A DNA stretch of 64,000 nt from Kribbella flavida DSM 17836 (GCF_000024345.1 NC_013729.1:2852001-2916000), one strand, 5' to 3'. Shown: positions 8,343-17,651, numbered from the stretch's first letter. A program made the numbers and translations. Notes: generated from the sequence alone by a model not told the origin.

Positions 8343-9352
8343 GAGCCGGGCCGGGTCTGCGGCGCGTTCTGCGCGGTCTTGGCCGGGTCGCGCTCGACGA
8401 CGCCGCCCAGCGTCTCGTCGATCCGCTTCAGCAGGGCGTCCTCCAGCGTCACGCCGGCCGCCTTGACGTTCTCGGTGACCTGCTCGGGCCGGGAGGCGCC
8501 GATGATCGCCGAGGAGACGTTGCGGTTCTGCAGCACCCAGGCGATCGCGAGCTGCGACAGGCTCAGGCCGGCCTCGTCCGCGACCGGCCGCAGCTCCTGC
8601 ACCCGGGTCAGCACGTCGTCGGTGAGGAACCGCTTGATGAAGTTCGCGCCACCCTTCTCGTCGGTGGCCCGCGACCCCTGCGGCGGTTGCTCGCCCGGCT
8701 TGTACTTGCCGGTCAGCACGCCCTGCGCGATCGGTGAGAACACCACCTGGCCGATGCCGAGCTCCTCCGAGGCCGGCACCACCTCGTCCTCGATCACCCG
8801 CCAGAGCATGCTGTACTGCGGCTGGTTCGAGACGAACGGGATACGCAGCTCGCGGGCCAGCCGGTGGCCCTCGCGGAGCTGGTCGGCGGTCCACTCCGAG
8901 ACGCCGATGTAGAGCGCCTTGCCCTGGCGGACGACGTCGGCGAAGGCCTCCATCGTCTCCTCCAGCGGCGTCTCGGTGTCGAACCGGTGCGCCTGGTAGA
9001 CGTCGACGTAGTCGGTCTTGAGCCGCTGCAGCGAGCCGTTGATCGACTCGAGGATGTGCTTGCGGGACAGGCCGACGTCGTTCGGTCCGCCCGGCCCGGT
9101 CGGCCAGTACACCTTGGTGAGGATCTCCAGCGACTCCCGCCGCTGACCCTCCAGCGCCTCGCCGAGCACCGTCTCAGCGGCGGTGTTCGCGTACACGTCC
9201 GCGGTGTCGAACGTGGTGATGCCGGCCTCGAGCGCCGCTCGCACGCACGCCTTGGCCTGCTCGTTCTCCACCTGCGACCCGTGCGTCAGCCAGTTCCCGT
9301 AGGAGATCTCGCTGACCTTCAGTCCACTGTTTCCGAGATACCGAAAGTCCAT
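8339..9352 (-). CDS. Aldo/keto reductase (Kv-beta-like, AKR6 type)
   Basis: A 337-residue TIM-barrel oxidoreductase. The N-terminus MDFRYLGNSGLKVSEISYG, FDTADVYANTAAE (catalytic Asp and Tyr), LTKVYWP (Lys) and YQAHRFD (His) give the complete catalytic tetrad, and IIGASRPEQVTENVKA near the C-terminus is the NADPH-binding region. The family reduces carbonyl compounds with NADPH; the physiological substrate is not evident. ATG at 9352. It is the first gene of a two-gene operon with the small protein at 8133. Confidence 0.92.
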   Translation of the reverse strand: MDFRYLGNSGLKVSEISYGNWLTHGSQVENEQAKACVRAALEAGITTFDTADVYANTAAETVLGEALEGQRRESLEILTKVYWPTGPGGPNDVGLSRKHILESINGSLQRLKTDYVDVYQAHRFDTETPLEETMEAFADVVRQGKALYIGVSEWTADQLREGHRLARELRIPFVSNQPQYSMLWRVIEDEVVPASEELGIGQVVFSPIAQGVLTGKYKPGEQPPQGSRATDEKGGANFIKRFLTDDVLTRVQELRPVADEAGLSLSQLAIAWVLQNRNVSSAIIGASRPEQVTENVKAAGVTLEDALLKRIDETLGGVVERDPAKTAQNAPQTRPGS

Positions 9353-9431
9353 ACCCCGACCCTACGTCCACCCCGGACGGTGCACCCGCCGCAGCGTGCC
9401 GAAGCCGGTGCGTGCCGTCCGCGGCGGCGGG

Positions 9432-10022
9432 TCAGGCCGGCTTCTCGCCGCGGTTGACCATCGGCTTCGGCAGCCGCCAGCGGCGCATCTGCATGGTCCG
9501 GCGGACGGCGTAGAAGCCGATGCCGCGGGTCGGCTCGCCTGGGAACTTCTTGGCCACCGCGCGGCGCAGGCCGCTGGACAGGAAGAACCAGTCGGCGGCG
9601 ATCGCGGCGATCATCACCAGGAACAGCAGGTTCACCACGGCCGGCAGCCAGGTGAACACGCCGGCGAAGACCACGCCGAGCAGCGAGATCACCAGCAGCA
9701 CCGGCAGCGCGAACTCCATCACCGACCAGCGCGCGTCGACGTAGTCGCGGGCGAACCGGCGGACCGGGCCCTTGTCGGCGGCCGGCAGGTACCGGTCGTC
9801 GCCGGTGCGCATCGCCTCCTGCATCTTGGCCCGCTCGGCGCGCATCTTCTCCCGCCGGTAGGCGGCCGCCTCCTTGCGGTTGCGCGGCTTCTTCAGCGCG
9901 GCCTTGCGGGCCTGCTCGGCCTCCCGCCGGGTGGGGGTCGGCCGGCCCTTGCCGCCCGGCTTGCCCTGCGGCTCGGCGCTGGGGGTCTCGACGGCTGTCT
10001 CGGACTTGGTACGACGGAACAC
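9432..10022 (-). CDS. DUF3043 membrane protein
   Basis: A 196-residue protein. About 95 residues of basic, charged cytoplasmic sequence (KGRPTPTRREAEQARKAALK) precede two closely spaced hydrophobic segments and a basic tail. This matches the DUF3043 family, conserved in actinobacteria and of unknown function. The start is GTG at 10022. It is divergent from pspA. Confidence 0.85.
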   Translation of the reverse strand: MFRRTKSETAVETPSAEPQGKPGGKGRPTPTRREAEQARKAALKKPRNRKEAAAYRREKMRAERAKMQEAMRTGDDRYLPAADKGPVRRFARDYVDARWSVMEFALPVLLVISLLGVVFAGVFTWLPAVVNLLFLVMIAAIAADWFFLSSGLRRAVAKKFPGEPTRGIGFYAVRRTMQMRRWRLPKPMVNRGEKPA

Positions 10023-10114
10023 GGGGACTGGACCTCATTCGGGCTGTGCTGCCTGGGGCTGCTCATCGGGGGACCGTACGCCGGCACTCGGGGTGGTCCC
10101 CGGACCTTCGCCCC

Positions 10115-10165
10115 ACTTTATCGGGGCCGGTCCTGATGGTGTCGTGACCTGTGGGGACATAGGGT
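10115..10165. promoter_or_regulatory. Divergent promoter elements between DUF3043 and pspA
   Basis: On the minus strand TAAAGT (10120-10115) is a reasonable -10, 17 bases from a weak GACACC -35. On the plus strand TAGGGT (10160-10165) is a candidate -10 for pspA, about 54 bases ahead of its ATG; no convincing -35 was found. Both assignments rest on hexamer similarity alone. Confidence 0.3.
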
Positions 10166-10218
10166 GGATGGCACGCACGCCGGGTCCACTCTCCGGCACA
10201 GAAGGGGTACGGATATCG

Positions 10219-11028
10219 ATGAGCATCTTCAAGCGGATGTCGACGATCTTCAAGGCCAAGGCGAACACCGCCTTGGACAAGGCCGAGGATCCTCGCGAAA
10301 CCCTTGACTACTCGTACCAGAAGCAGCTCGAGCTGCTGCAGAAGGTACGCCGTGGTGTGGCCGACGTCGCCACCAGCCGGAAGCGGGTGGAACTGCAGGC
10401 GTCGCAGCTGCAGGCCCAGTCGCAGAAGCTGCAGGACCAGGCGCAGAAGGCGCTCTCGATGGGCCGCGAGGATCTCGCCCGCGAGGCGCTGACCCGCAAG
10501 TCCGGCCTGCAGGGCCAGATCGACGACCTGACCGCCCAGCACGCCCAGCTCCAGGGTGAGGAGGAGAAGCTCACCCTCGCCTCGCAGCGGCTGCAGGCCA
10601 AGGTCGAGTCGTTCCGGACCCGCAAGGAGACCATCAAGGCCACCTACACCGCGGCCGAGGCGCAGACCCGGATCAACGAGGCCTTCTCCGGCATCTCCGA
10701 GGAGATGAGCGACGTCGGCCTGGCGGTTCAGCGGGCCGAGGACAAGACCCAGCAGATGCAGGCCCGGGCCGGTGCGATCGACGAACTGCTGGCCTCCGGC
10801 GCGCTCGACGACGCCAGCGGCAGCAGCAAGGACAGCATCACGCTGGAGCTGGAGCGGATGTCGTCCAACTCCGACGTGGAGAGCGAGCTGGCCAAGATGA
10901 AGGCCCAGATCGGCGGCAGCGAGGCGCCCAAGCAGCTGTCCCAGGACGCCCCGGGCGGCGCCCAGCCGGCCCAGCAGCCGGTGCAGCAGGCGGAGCCGGT
11001 CCGGCCGCAGGACGGAGACGTTCGATGA
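10219..11028 (+). CDS. pspA: PspA/IM30 family membrane-stress protein
   Basis: A 269-residue protein, almost wholly helical and coiled coil. It starts with the amphipathic MSIFKRMSTIFKAKANTALDKAEDP, typical of PspA, and continues with Gln/Lys/Glu-rich heptads to about residue 220. The last 40 residues are Gln/Pro-rich and probably disordered. PspA coats and stabilises stressed membranes, as part of the ESCRT-III-like superfamily. ATG at 10219 follows GAAGGGG and excludes a long upstream in-frame extension that crosses the promoter. The stop overlaps pspAA in an ATGA. Confidence 0.93.
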   Translation: MSIFKRMSTIFKAKANTALDKAEDPRETLDYSYQKQLELLQKVRRGVADVATSRKRVELQASQLQAQSQKLQDQAQKALSMGREDLAREALTRKSGLQGQIDDLTAQHAQLQGEEEKLTLASQRLQAKVESFRTRKETIKATYTAAEAQTRINEAFSGISEEMSDVGLAVQRAEDKTQQMQARAGAIDELLASGALDDASGSSKDSITLELERMSSNSDVESELAKMKAQIGGSEAPKQLSQDAPGGAQPAQQPVQQAEPVRPQDGDVR

Positions 11029-11300
11029 TCGTTCGCATCATGGGTGAGGGTCAGTGGAGACTGGCCGACGACAAGCTCGAGCAGCTGAACGCGGTCGACA
11101 CCGATCTGGAGAAGGCGGTCTCGGCCGGCGACGAGGAGGGCTTCAAGGCGGCCTTCGGTGCGCTGCTGGAGTTCGTCCGCGGCGGCGAGCGGGTGCCGGA
11201 CACCGAGCTGCACGACTCCGACGCGATCCTGCCGCCGGGCGACAGCACGCTCGCCGAGATGCGCGAGCTGATCAGCGGCGACGGCCTGATCGCCGGCTGA
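11025..11300 (+). CDS. pspAA: PspA-associated protein PspAA
   Basis: A 91-residue protein beginning MIVRIMGEGQWRL, with LEQLNAVDTDLEKAV and LPPGDSTLAEMRELISGDGLI, which are hallmarks of the PspAA family found next to PspA in actinobacteria and archaea. The start ATG overlaps the pspA stop by four bases, giving translational coupling. It is inferred to modulate or partner PspA at the membrane; the mechanism is unknown. A terminator hairpin follows about 60 bases downstream. Confidence 0.88.
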   Translation: MIVRIMGEGQWRLADDKLEQLNAVDTDLEKAVSAGDEEGFKAAFGALLEFVRGGERVPDTELHDSDAILPPGDSTLAEMRELISGDGLIAG

Positions 11301-11360
11301 CCGTACGACGGCCCGGGACCCTGCTGACGGGCCGTCGCGGTGTGTGACGTCGAGTGGCGA

Positions 11361-11384
11361 GGGCCGATCCGCACGGATCGGCCC
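11361..11384 (+). terminator. Terminator after pspAA
   Basis: An 11-bp perfect stem (GGGCCGATCCG paired with its complement, 11361-11371 with 11374-11384) and a two-base apparent loop lie 60 bases past pspAA and are followed by TTCT. It closes the psp operon before the polysaccharide locus begins. Confidence 0.75.
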
Positions 11385-11558
11385 TTCTGCTGTCCGTAGG
11401 CACTTGCCGGGACTGGTTCGCCCTGAGGCGTGCGTTGTGCTATCCCCCGCCCGTCACGCGTAGTACTCTCAGCTGAACCGCCGCCGACCAGGCGGCGAAC
11501 ATGCGGCAAACCGCACCCGGGGGGACACGGGGCGGTGTTCACCGGGGGGTGACAGAGG

Positions 11559-13088
11559 GTGACGGACAGTGCCGTCGCGGGGGAAGACGTAACGGAAGGC
11601 CCGACGCCGTTGCCGGCGGACGTGCCCGACCGGCGGCGGCCGGTGTGGGTCGTGCCGGACGCGGTACCGGCGATCGTGCCACGCTCGACCTGGGCCACGC
11701 AGCCGCCCTGGGTCGCGGTGTACCACTGGGCTGCGATCGGTGGTGACCTGCTGGCGGCCGTGATCGGCGCGTCGGTCGCGTTGCTGACCCGGTTCGGGTA
11801 CCAGATCGGCGGCGGCTACCTGGTCTTCGGCAGTCTGCTGCCGGTCGCCTGGGTGGCCGCGGTCGGGTTGTCGCGCGGGTACGAGTCGCGGTCGTTCGGC
11901 GCGGGTGCGGACGAGTTCCGCTCGATCCTGCGCTCCGGCGTCGGGCTGACCGCGGTGGTGGCGGTGGTCTCGTACGCGACCAAGAGCGAGATCGCCCGCG
12001 GCTTCGTCGTCCTGGCGATCCCGGTGACCATGATGCTGGCGCTGCTGCTGCGCTACCTGCTGCGCCGCGACCTCAGCCGGCACCGATACCGCGGCCGGTG
12101 CATGCGCCGCGTGCTCGTGGTCGGCCGCAACGGCGAGGCCGCGACGCTGCGCGAGCGTCTGGAGGAGCGGCCCGCGGACGGGTACCGCGTGGTGGCGGTC
12201 TGCCGGCCGCGCAGCGACCGCCGGCCCGGCGCCCCGGTGCCGCCCGACGGCATGGACGAGGCCGACATCATGGCCGCGGTGGACCGGCACGCGGTCGACG
12301 TGGTCGCGATCGCCTCCGATCCGGAGCTGTCCGGACAGTCGCTGCGCCGGTTGTCCTGGGCGCTGGAGCAGCGCGGCGTCGAGTTGATCGTGTCGCCGGG
12401 CATCATCGAGGTGGCCGGCCCGCGGATCTCGGTCCGCCCGGTCGCCGGCCTGTCGCTGCTGCACCTGGAGCGTCCGTCCTCCAGCGCCGGACCGCACCTG
12501 CTGAAGAGCATCTTCGACCGGGTGATGGCGCTGGTCCTGCTGGTGGTGGCCCTGCCGCTGCTGGTCGGCATCGCGCTGGCCGTCCGGCTGACCAGCTCGG
12601 GGCCGGTCCTGTTCAAGCAGCGTCGCGTGGGCCGGGGCAACGTCACGTTCACCATGATCAAGTTCCGCACCATGGTGATCGACGCCGAGGACCGGCTGAT
12701 CGAGCTGACCGAGAGCAGCGACGGCAACAAGGTGCTGTTCAAGCTGCGCGCCGATCCGCGGGTGACCCGGGTGGGCAAGGTGCTGAGGCGCTACTCGCTC
12801 GACGAGCTGCCGCAGTTGCTCAACGTGCTGCGCGGTGAGATGTCGCTGGTCGGCCCACGGCCGCCGCTGGAGCGGGAGGTGGCCAGGTACGCCGCCGACG
12901 ACACCCGCCGGATGCTGGTGAAACCGGGCCTGACCGGGCTGTGGCAGGTGAGCGGCCGCAGCGACCTGTCCTGGGAGGAGTCGGTCCTGCTCGACCTGCG
13001 CTACGTCGACAACTGGTCGATGACGCTGGACCTGCTGATCTTGTGGAAGACCGCACGCGCGGTGCTGAAGGGCTCCGGCGCGTACTGA
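11559..13088 (+). CDS. Initiating polyprenyl-phosphate sugar-1-phosphate transferase (WcaJ/CpsE type), copy 1
   Basis: A 509-residue protein with the classic layout: several N-terminal hydrophobic segments, a central nucleotide-binding-like region ([12 protein letters not shown]), a further membrane segment near 325-345 and a C-terminal bacterial sugar-transferase domain. Catalytic-domain motifs include [34 protein letters not shown] (the DE pair at 415-416) and [18 protein letters not shown]. It would load the first sugar phosphate onto undecaprenyl phosphate and so start repeat-unit assembly. The start is GTG at 11559. A paralogue with near-identical central blocks lies at 46436. The 258-bp upstream gap holds the pspAA terminator and a possible TAGTAC -10, nothing more. 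Confidence 0.93.
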   Translation: MTDSAVAGEDVTEGPTPLPADVPDRRRPVWVVPDAVPAIVPRSTWATQPPWVAVYHWAAIGGDLLAAVIGASVALLTRFGYQIGGGYLVFGSLLPVAWVAAVGLSRGYESRSFGAGADEFRSILRSGVGLTAVVAVVSYATKSEIARGFVVLAIPVTMMLALLLRYLLRRDLSRHRYRGRCMRRVLVVGRNGEAATLRERLEERPADGYRVVAVCRPRSDRRPGAPVPPDGMDEADIMAAVDRHAVDVVAIASDPELSGQSLRRLSWALEQRGVELIVSPGIIEVAGPRISVRPVAGLSLLHLERPSSSAGPHLLKSIFDRVMALVLLVVALPLLVGIALAVRLTSSGPVLFKQRRVGRGNVTFTMIKFRTMVIDAEDRLIELTESSDGNKVLFKLRADPRVTRVGKVLRRYSLDELPQLLNVLRGEMSLVGPRPPLEREVARYAADDTRRMLVKPGLTGLWQVSGRSDLSWEESVLLDLRYVDNWSMTLDLLILWKTARAVLKGSGAY

Positions 13089-13165
13089 GCCGGGCGGCCG
13101 TCGGGGGGACGGGCGCACGGCGGCGACATCCGTCGCCAAGGGGGACATTCGATGGAGGGGACTGG

Positions 13166-13927
13166 ATGGCGACCAGTGAAGACGGCCGGCTGGCCGCGGA
13201 GCTCGCGGCCGCAGCCGGCGGGCTGCTGCTCGACCTGCGCGCGGCCGGAGGTTCGGGACGCACGCTGGGGGACCGGGGGGACCGGTCGGCGAACGAGCTG
13301 CTGATCCGCGGCCTGCGGGACCGTAGGCCCGGCGACGCCGTGCTGAGTGAGGAGTCGGCCGACACCGCGGCCCGGTTGTCCGCCGATCGGGTCTGGATCA
13401 TCGACCCGCTCGACGGCACCCGCGAGTACGGCGAGCCGCCGCGGGCGGACTGGGCGGTGCACGTCGCACTCTGGCAACGCGGTGAACTCGTCGCCGGGGC
13501 CGTCGCGCTGCCCGCGCTGAACGTCGTGCACGGCACCGACGAGCCGGAACCGCCACCACCACGGACCGAGGGGCGGTTGCGGATCGCGGTCAGCCGGAGC
13601 CGGCCGCCGGTCCTGGTCGAGAAGCTGGCGGTCGAGCTCGACGCCGAGCTGGTGCCGATGGGCTCGGCCGGGGTGAAGGCGACGGCGGTGCTGCGCGGTG
13701 AGGTGGACGCCTACGTGCACGCGGGTGGGCAGTACGAGTGGGACTCGGCCGCGCCGGTCGCGGTGGCCCGGGCGGCCGGGTTGTTCTGCAGTCGGATCGA
13801 CGGCTCGCCGTTGCGCTACAACCAGCCGGACCCGAGCCTGCCGGACCTGGTGGTCTGCCGGCCCGAGCTCGCGCAGGAGCTGCTGGCCGCGATCGCGGTG
13901 TACGAGTCGGCGGAGGGCGACCGATGA
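13166..13927 (+). CDS. cysQ: 3'(2'),5'-bisphosphate nucleotidase (PAP phosphatase), CysQ-like
   Basis: A 253-residue inositol-monophosphatase-fold enzyme. Metal-binding motifs are E62/E63 in LSEES, D80-PLDGT, and [14 protein letters not shown] near the C-terminus. The family removes the 3'-phosphate from 3'-phosphoadenosine 5'-phosphate, the by-product of sulfotransferases, and so prevents their inhibition. Overlap with cysD in an ATGA ties it to PAPS metabolism rather than inositol metabolism. ATG at 13166 has GGAGGGG upstream. It could act on another sugar phosphate, but the neighbours make PAP the best guess. Confidence 0.87.
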   Translation: MATSEDGRLAAELAAAAGGLLLDLRAAGGSGRTLGDRGDRSANELLIRGLRDRRPGDAVLSEESADTAARLSADRVWIIDPLDGTREYGEPPRADWAVHVALWQRGELVAGAVALPALNVVHGTDEPEPPPPRTEGRLRIAVSRSRPPVLVEKLAVELDAELVPMGSAGVKATAVLRGEVDAYVHAGGQYEWDSAAPVAVARAAGLFCSRIDGSPLRYNQPDPSLPDLVVCRPELAQELLAAIAVYESAEGDR

Positions 13928-14829
13928 GCCCCCGGTACCAGCTGACGCAACTGGAGACGCTCGAGTCCGAGGCGATCCACATCTTCCGCGAGGTGGCGGC
14001 CGAGTTCGAGCGGCCGGTGCTGCTGTTCTCCGGCGGCAAGGACTCGATCGTGATGCTGCGGCTGGCCCAGAAGGCGTTCCACCCGGCGCGCATCCCGTTC
14101 CCGGTGCTGCACGTCGACACCGGGCACAACTTCCCCGAGGTGCTGGCGTTCCGGGACCGGCGGGCCGGTGAGCTGGGCGTTCAGTTGCTGGTGGCAAGCG
14201 TTCAGGAGGCGCTGGACCGTGGCGTCGTGCAGGCGCCGCCGGACGGGACGCGCAACCGGATCCAGACGCCGGTGCTGCTGGAGGCGCTGGACAAGCACCA
14301 GTTCACCGCCGTGTTCGGCGGCGCGCGGCGCGACGAGGACAAGGCGCGGGCCAAGGAGCGGGTGTTCTCGTTCCGCGACGAGTTCGGCCAGTGGGACCCG
14401 AAGAACCAGCGGCCCGAGCTGTGGAACCTCTACAACAGCCGGATCCACCTCGGCGAGAGCATCCGGGTGTTCCCGTTGTCGAACTGGACCGAGCTGGACG
14501 TCTGGTTGTACATCGCCCAGGAGCGGCTGGAGCTGCCGGCGATCTACTACGCGCACGAGCGTGAGGTCTTCGACCGCAACGGCATGCTCTTCGCGGCCAA
14601 CGAGTACTGCGTGCCGCGGCCGAGCGAGCCCACGTTCACCGCGACGGTGCGCTACCGCACCGTCGGCGACGCCTCGCTGACGGCGGCCGTCCGCTCGGAC
14701 GCGGACACCGTGCGGAAGGTGATCGACGAGGTCGCCACGACCCGGATCACCGAGCGGGGCGCCACCCGGGGCGACGACAAGTTCAGTGAGGCCGCGATGG
14801 AAGATCGCAAACGCGAAGGGTACTTCTGA
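13924..14829 (+). CDS. cysD: Sulfate adenylyltransferase subunit 2
   Basis: A 301-residue N-type ATP pyrophosphatase. The PP-loop SGGKDS is at residues 36-41, followed by [26 protein letters not shown] and [11 protein letters not shown], all diagnostic of CysD. With CysN it makes adenosine 5'-phosphosulfate from ATP and sulfate. The C-terminus ends with the conserved RKREGYF. Its start overlaps cysQ and its stop lies two bases before cysN. No reductive sulfate genes accompany it, so it probably supplies activated sulfate for transfer. Confidence 0.95.
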   Translation: MSPRYQLTQLETLESEAIHIFREVAAEFERPVLLFSGGKDSIVMLRLAQKAFHPARIPFPVLHVDTGHNFPEVLAFRDRRAGELGVQLLVASVQEALDRGVVQAPPDGTRNRIQTPVLLEALDKHQFTAVFGGARRDEDKARAKERVFSFRDEFGQWDPKNQRPELWNLYNSRIHLGESIRVFPLSNWTELDVWLYIAQERLELPAIYYAHEREVFDRNGMLFAANEYCVPRPSEPTFTATVRYRTVGDASLTAAVRSDADTVRKVIDEVATTRITERGATRGDDKFSEAAMEDRKREGYF

Positions 14830-14831
14830 TC

Positions 14832-16082
14832 GTGGACATGCTGAGACTGGCGACGGCCGGATCCGTCGACGACGGCAAGAGCACGCTGATCGGCCGGCTG
14901 CTCTACGACACCAAGTCGGTGTTCACCGACCAGCTCGAGTCGGTCGAGCGGGCCAGCCGCGACCGCGGTGACGACTACGTCAACCTGGCACTGCTGACCG
15001 ACGGCCTGCGGGCCGAGCGGGAGCAGGGCATCACCATCGACGTGGCGTACCGGTACTTCGCGACGCCGCGGCGCAAGTTCATCGTCGCCGACACCCCGGG
15101 ACACGTGCAGTACACCCGCAACATGGTGACCGGGGCCTCGACCGCCGACCTGGCGCTGATCCTGGTCGACGCCCGCAAGGGGCTGCTGGAGCAGAGCCGC
15201 CGGCACGCGTTCCTGTCGACCCTGCTGCACGTGCCGCACCTGGTCCTGTGCGTCAACAAGATGGACCTGGTCGGCTACTCCGAGCAGGTGTTCGAGCGGA
15301 TCCGGGCCGAGTTCACCGAGTTCGCCGCGAAGCTGGACATCGGCGACCTCACCGTGATCCCGGTGTCGGCCCTGCTCGGCGACAACCTGGTCAGCCGTTC
15401 TGCGGCGATGCCGTGGTACGAGGGCCCGAGCCTGCTGCACCACCTGGAGAACGTGCACGTGGCCAGCGACCGGAACCTGATCGACGTCCGGTTCCCGGTG
15501 CAGTACGTGATCCGGCCGCAGTCCGAGCAGTACCGCGACTACCGCGGTTACGCCGGGCAGGTGGCCGCGGGCGTGCTGAAGGCCGGTGACGAGGTGATGG
15601 TGCTGCCGTCGGGCTTCACCTCGACGATCCGCTCGATCGAGACCGCGGACGGCGAGGTGGCGGAGGCGTTCCCGTCGATGTCGGTGACGATCCGGCTGAC
15701 CGACGAGCTCGACATCTCCCGCGGCGACATGATCTGCCGGGTCAACAACGCCCCGGCCGTCACCCAGGACGTCGACGCGATGGTCTGCTGGATGGACGAC
15801 GCGCCGCTGCGGCCGGGGCAGAAGTTCGCAATCAAGCACACCACCCGGACGGCGCGGGCGATGGTCAAGGACCTGCAGTACCGGCTGGACGTCAACTCGC
15901 TGCACCGCGATCTCGGCGCGGAGTACCTGGGGCTGAACGACATCGGCCGGGTCCGGCTGCGCACCACCCAGCCGCTGCTGTGCGACGAGTACAAACGCAA
16001 CCGGTACACCGGGGGCTTCGTCCTGATCGACGAGGCGACCCACCGCACCGTCGGCGCCGGCATGGTCAACGAGGCACGATGA
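14832..16082 (+). CDS. cysN: Sulfate adenylyltransferase subunit 1 (GTPase)
   Basis: A 416-residue EF-Tu-like GTPase. G1 motif GSVDDGKST at residues 10-18, REQGITIDVAYRYF (switch I/G2), DTPGH (G3), NKMDLV (G4), then beta-barrel domains. GTP hydrolysis drives sulfate adenylylation by CysD. There is no fused C-terminal APS kinase; that activity is encoded separately at 44296. The start is GTG at 14832, and the stop overlaps the next glycosyltransferase gene in an ATGA, linking sulfate activation directly to glycan synthesis. Confidence 0.95.
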   Translation: MDMLRLATAGSVDDGKSTLIGRLLYDTKSVFTDQLESVERASRDRGDDYVNLALLTDGLRAEREQGITIDVAYRYFATPRRKFIVADTPGHVQYTRNMVTGASTADLALILVDARKGLLEQSRRHAFLSTLLHVPHLVLCVNKMDLVGYSEQVFERIRAEFTEFAAKLDIGDLTVIPVSALLGDNLVSRSAAMPWYEGPSLLHHLENVHVASDRNLIDVRFPVQYVIRPQSEQYRDYRGYAGQVAAGVLKAGDEVMVLPSGFTSTIRSIETADGEVAEAFPSMSVTIRLTDELDISRGDMICRVNNAPAVTQDVDAMVCWMDDAPLRPGQKFAIKHTTRTARAMVKDLQYRLDVNSLHRDLGAEYLGLNDIGRVRLRTTQPLLCDEYKRNRYTGGFVLIDEATHRTVGAGMVNEAR

Positions 16083-16576
16083 CGACCACCGAGCACCGGC
16101 CGGCCGACGACGCGGTGGCGTCCTCGATCCGGGTCCTGATGGTGTGTTCCAGCGGCGGTCACCTGGCCCAGCTGATGACGTTGAAGCCCTGGTGGTCGCA
16201 GCGAGACGTCTGCTGGGTGACCTTCCCGACCGAGGACGGCAAGTCGCTGCTGGCCGGCCAGCGGGCGGTGTACGCGTACCACCCGACCACCCGCAACCTG
16301 AAGAACCTGCTGCGCAACTCGCTGCTCGCCGTCCGGGTCCTGCGGCGCGAGCGGCCGGACGTGATCGTCACCACCGGAGCCGGGGTCGCGCTGCCCTTCT
16401 TCGTGCTCGGCAAGCTGGCCCGGATTCCGACCGTGTACATCGAGGTGTTCGACCGTATCGACCATCCCACCTTGACGGCCCGGCTCTGCCGGCCGTTCAC
16501 CAGCAGGATGCTGGTCCAGTGGGAGGAGCAGCAGCGCCTGTACTCCGGGTCCGCGGTCGTGGGGAGGCTGTTGTGA
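16079..16576 (+). CDS. PssD/ALG14-like glycosyltransferase membrane subunit
   Basis: A 165-residue protein. SSGGHLAQLMTL near residues 23-34 and VIVTTGAGVALPFFVLGKLARIPTVYIE are typical of the PssD/Cps14F/ALG14 half of a split GT28-like glycosyltransferase, which holds the acceptor and recruits the catalytic half to the membrane. The next gene, overlapping in a GTGA, is the catalytic half. Related pairs often transfer glucuronic acid or galactose; the sugar here cannot be told. Confidence 0.88.
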   Translation: MTTTEHRPADDAVASSIRVLMVCSSGGHLAQLMTLKPWWSQRDVCWVTFPTEDGKSLLAGQRAVYAYHPTTRNLKNLLRNSLLAVRVLRRERPDVIVTTGAGVALPFFVLGKLARIPTVYIEVFDRIDHPTLTARLCRPFTSRMLVQWEEQQRLYSGSAVVGRLL

Positions 16577-17133
16577 GCGAGGACCGGTTGGACATCCTGG
16601 TCATCCTGGGCACCGACCACCACCGGTTCGACCGGCTGGTCGGCTGGCTGGACGACTTCCTCGAGCATCCGGACCACGCGGCGCTGACCGCCCTGGTTCA
16701 ACTGGGCTCGACGCCGCCGCCGCGCCGGGCCAAGGGCGTCGGCATCGTCGCGTACGACGAACTGCAGCGGCTGATCCGGCATTCGACGGCCGTCGTCACG
16801 CACGGCGGCCCGGCCACCATGCTCGAGGTCCGCAAGCAGGGCCGCAAGCCGGTGGTGGTCCCGCGGGACCCGGCGCTGGGGGAGCACGTCGACCAGCACC
16901 AGCAGGAGTTCTCCCGCCGGGTGGGCAGGATGGGGCTGGTCACCCTGTGCGAGGACCGGGCGTCCTTCGCCGCGGCGCTGGCCGCCGTGCTGGCCGATCC
17001 CGAGGCCCACACGGTGTCGGCCGAGGAGAACCATCGTGACGGTCTGCGGCTGGCGGCGGCGGTCGACCGGACCGGGCGGATCATCGACGGGCTCGGCCTG
17101 CGCCGGGCCCGTCGTCGGCTGGCCAAGTCCTGA
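16573..17133 (+). CDS. PssE/ALG13-like glycosyltransferase catalytic subunit
   Basis: A 186-residue protein with the C-terminal GT-B signature VVTHGGPATMLEVRKQGRKPVVVPRDPALGEHVDQHQQEF, which binds the nucleotide sugar. It starts at GTG 16573, overlapping the PssD-like gene, and is the last gene of the plus-strand run that began at 11559. The pair forms one working enzyme that extends the lipid-linked repeat unit. Confidence 0.88.
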   Translation: MSEDRLDILVILGTDHHRFDRLVGWLDDFLEHPDHAALTALVQLGSTPPPRRAKGVGIVAYDELQRLIRHSTAVVTHGGPATMLEVRKQGRKPVVVPRDPALGEHVDQHQQEFSRRVGRMGLVTLCEDRASFAAALAAVLADPEAHTVSAEENHRDGLRLAAAVDRTGRIIDGLGLRRARRRLAKS

Positions 17134-17363
17134 GAACGCCGGAAACCCTGTGAAAACAAGCGTTTGCGCACAGCGGCCAGGGCTGGGGTGTGATGTAAAG
17201 AACGCGTTTGCTGTCCGACGAGAGCCAGACTGAATGGCTGCTTCGGGGCCCCGATAACCGGTCGAGCTCCACACAGGGTCACCGATCGGGTCGTTATCGA
17301 GCTGTGATGTAACCCTGGGTGAGGCGGCTACCGTCGGTGATGTTAAGACCGCGGTGCGCCGCC
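17134..17363. other. Intergenic stretch with three TGATGT(T)AA-like motifs
   Basis: No gene is supported here. Three similar motifs occur: TGTGATGTAA near 17189-17198 and 17303-17312, and GGTGATGTTAAG near 17336-17347, the last just ahead of the promoter at 17364. A GCGTTTGC word occurs twice (near 17160 and 17204). They may be binding sites for an unidentified regulator of the downstream secreted hydrolase. No function is assigned. Confidence 0.3.
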
Positions 17364-17393
17364 TTGAGGTCCTCGCGCGAACCTGCGTAAGCT
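17364..17393 (+). promoter_or_regulatory. Candidate promoter for the riboswitch-controlled GH26-like gene
   Basis: TTGAGG (17364-17369) and TAAGCT (17388-17393) are separated by 18 bases. Transcription from here would give a leader of about 250 bases that carries the whole riboswitch. Confidence 0.45.
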
Positions 17394-17444
17394 CACCGCG
17401 CCTGGACCGGCCTGGGGACGGCCAAGCAGACCACCTGTCGCCGG

Positions 17445-17632
17445 CCAGCAACGCCGAGTTCCGCCCTCCGGGCCGGTGACCTACCTACCACCCAGCACCA
17501 GAGGGCGGAAGTGGGGGAACCACAGGTTCCTCGGATCGCCGGGCGCCCCTCGCCGGTGATCCTGGGGCGAAGCCGCGCACGGCGGCCGGGTACTTCTTCC
17601 GACCCGAGCCCGACAGCTAACCTCACAGGCGT
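17445..17632 (+). ncRNA. c-di-AMP riboswitch (ydaO-yuaA class)
   Basis: The leader shows the ordered signatures of this class: ACGCCGAGTTCCGCCCT pairing with AGGGCGGAA, then GTGGGGGAACCAC, then GGTGATCCTGGGGCGAAGCC, and finally CCCGACAGCTAACCTCACAGGC, the very conserved 3' end. It ends a few bases before the AGGAAGGA ribosome site of the gene at 17652, so c-di-AMP could control read-through or translation. In actinobacteria this class usually precedes cell-wall hydrolase genes. Limits are approximate. Confidence 0.88.
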
Positions 17633-17651
17633 GCAGGAAGGATCCCCCCTC

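Noticed and set aside
11469..13148. Long open frame on the minus strand opposite the initiating transferase
   Set aside because: It is antisense to a gene with clear domains, has a low-complexity Gln/His/Arg-rich translation typical of reversed GC-rich coding, and shows no family motif. The same applies to other very long antisense frames at 21574-22944, 24650-26401, 32195-33370, 35399-38494, 38403-41258 and 54396-56723.
13166..13927. Inositol monophosphatase
   Set aside because: The fold is shared, but the overlap with cysD and the sulfotransferase in the locus make PAP phosphatase the better call.
17504..17519. Third copy of the AGCACCAG / GTGGGGGAA leader pair
   Set aside because: Here both words fall inside the c-di-AMP riboswitch, spaced by only a few bases, and are explained by that RNA.
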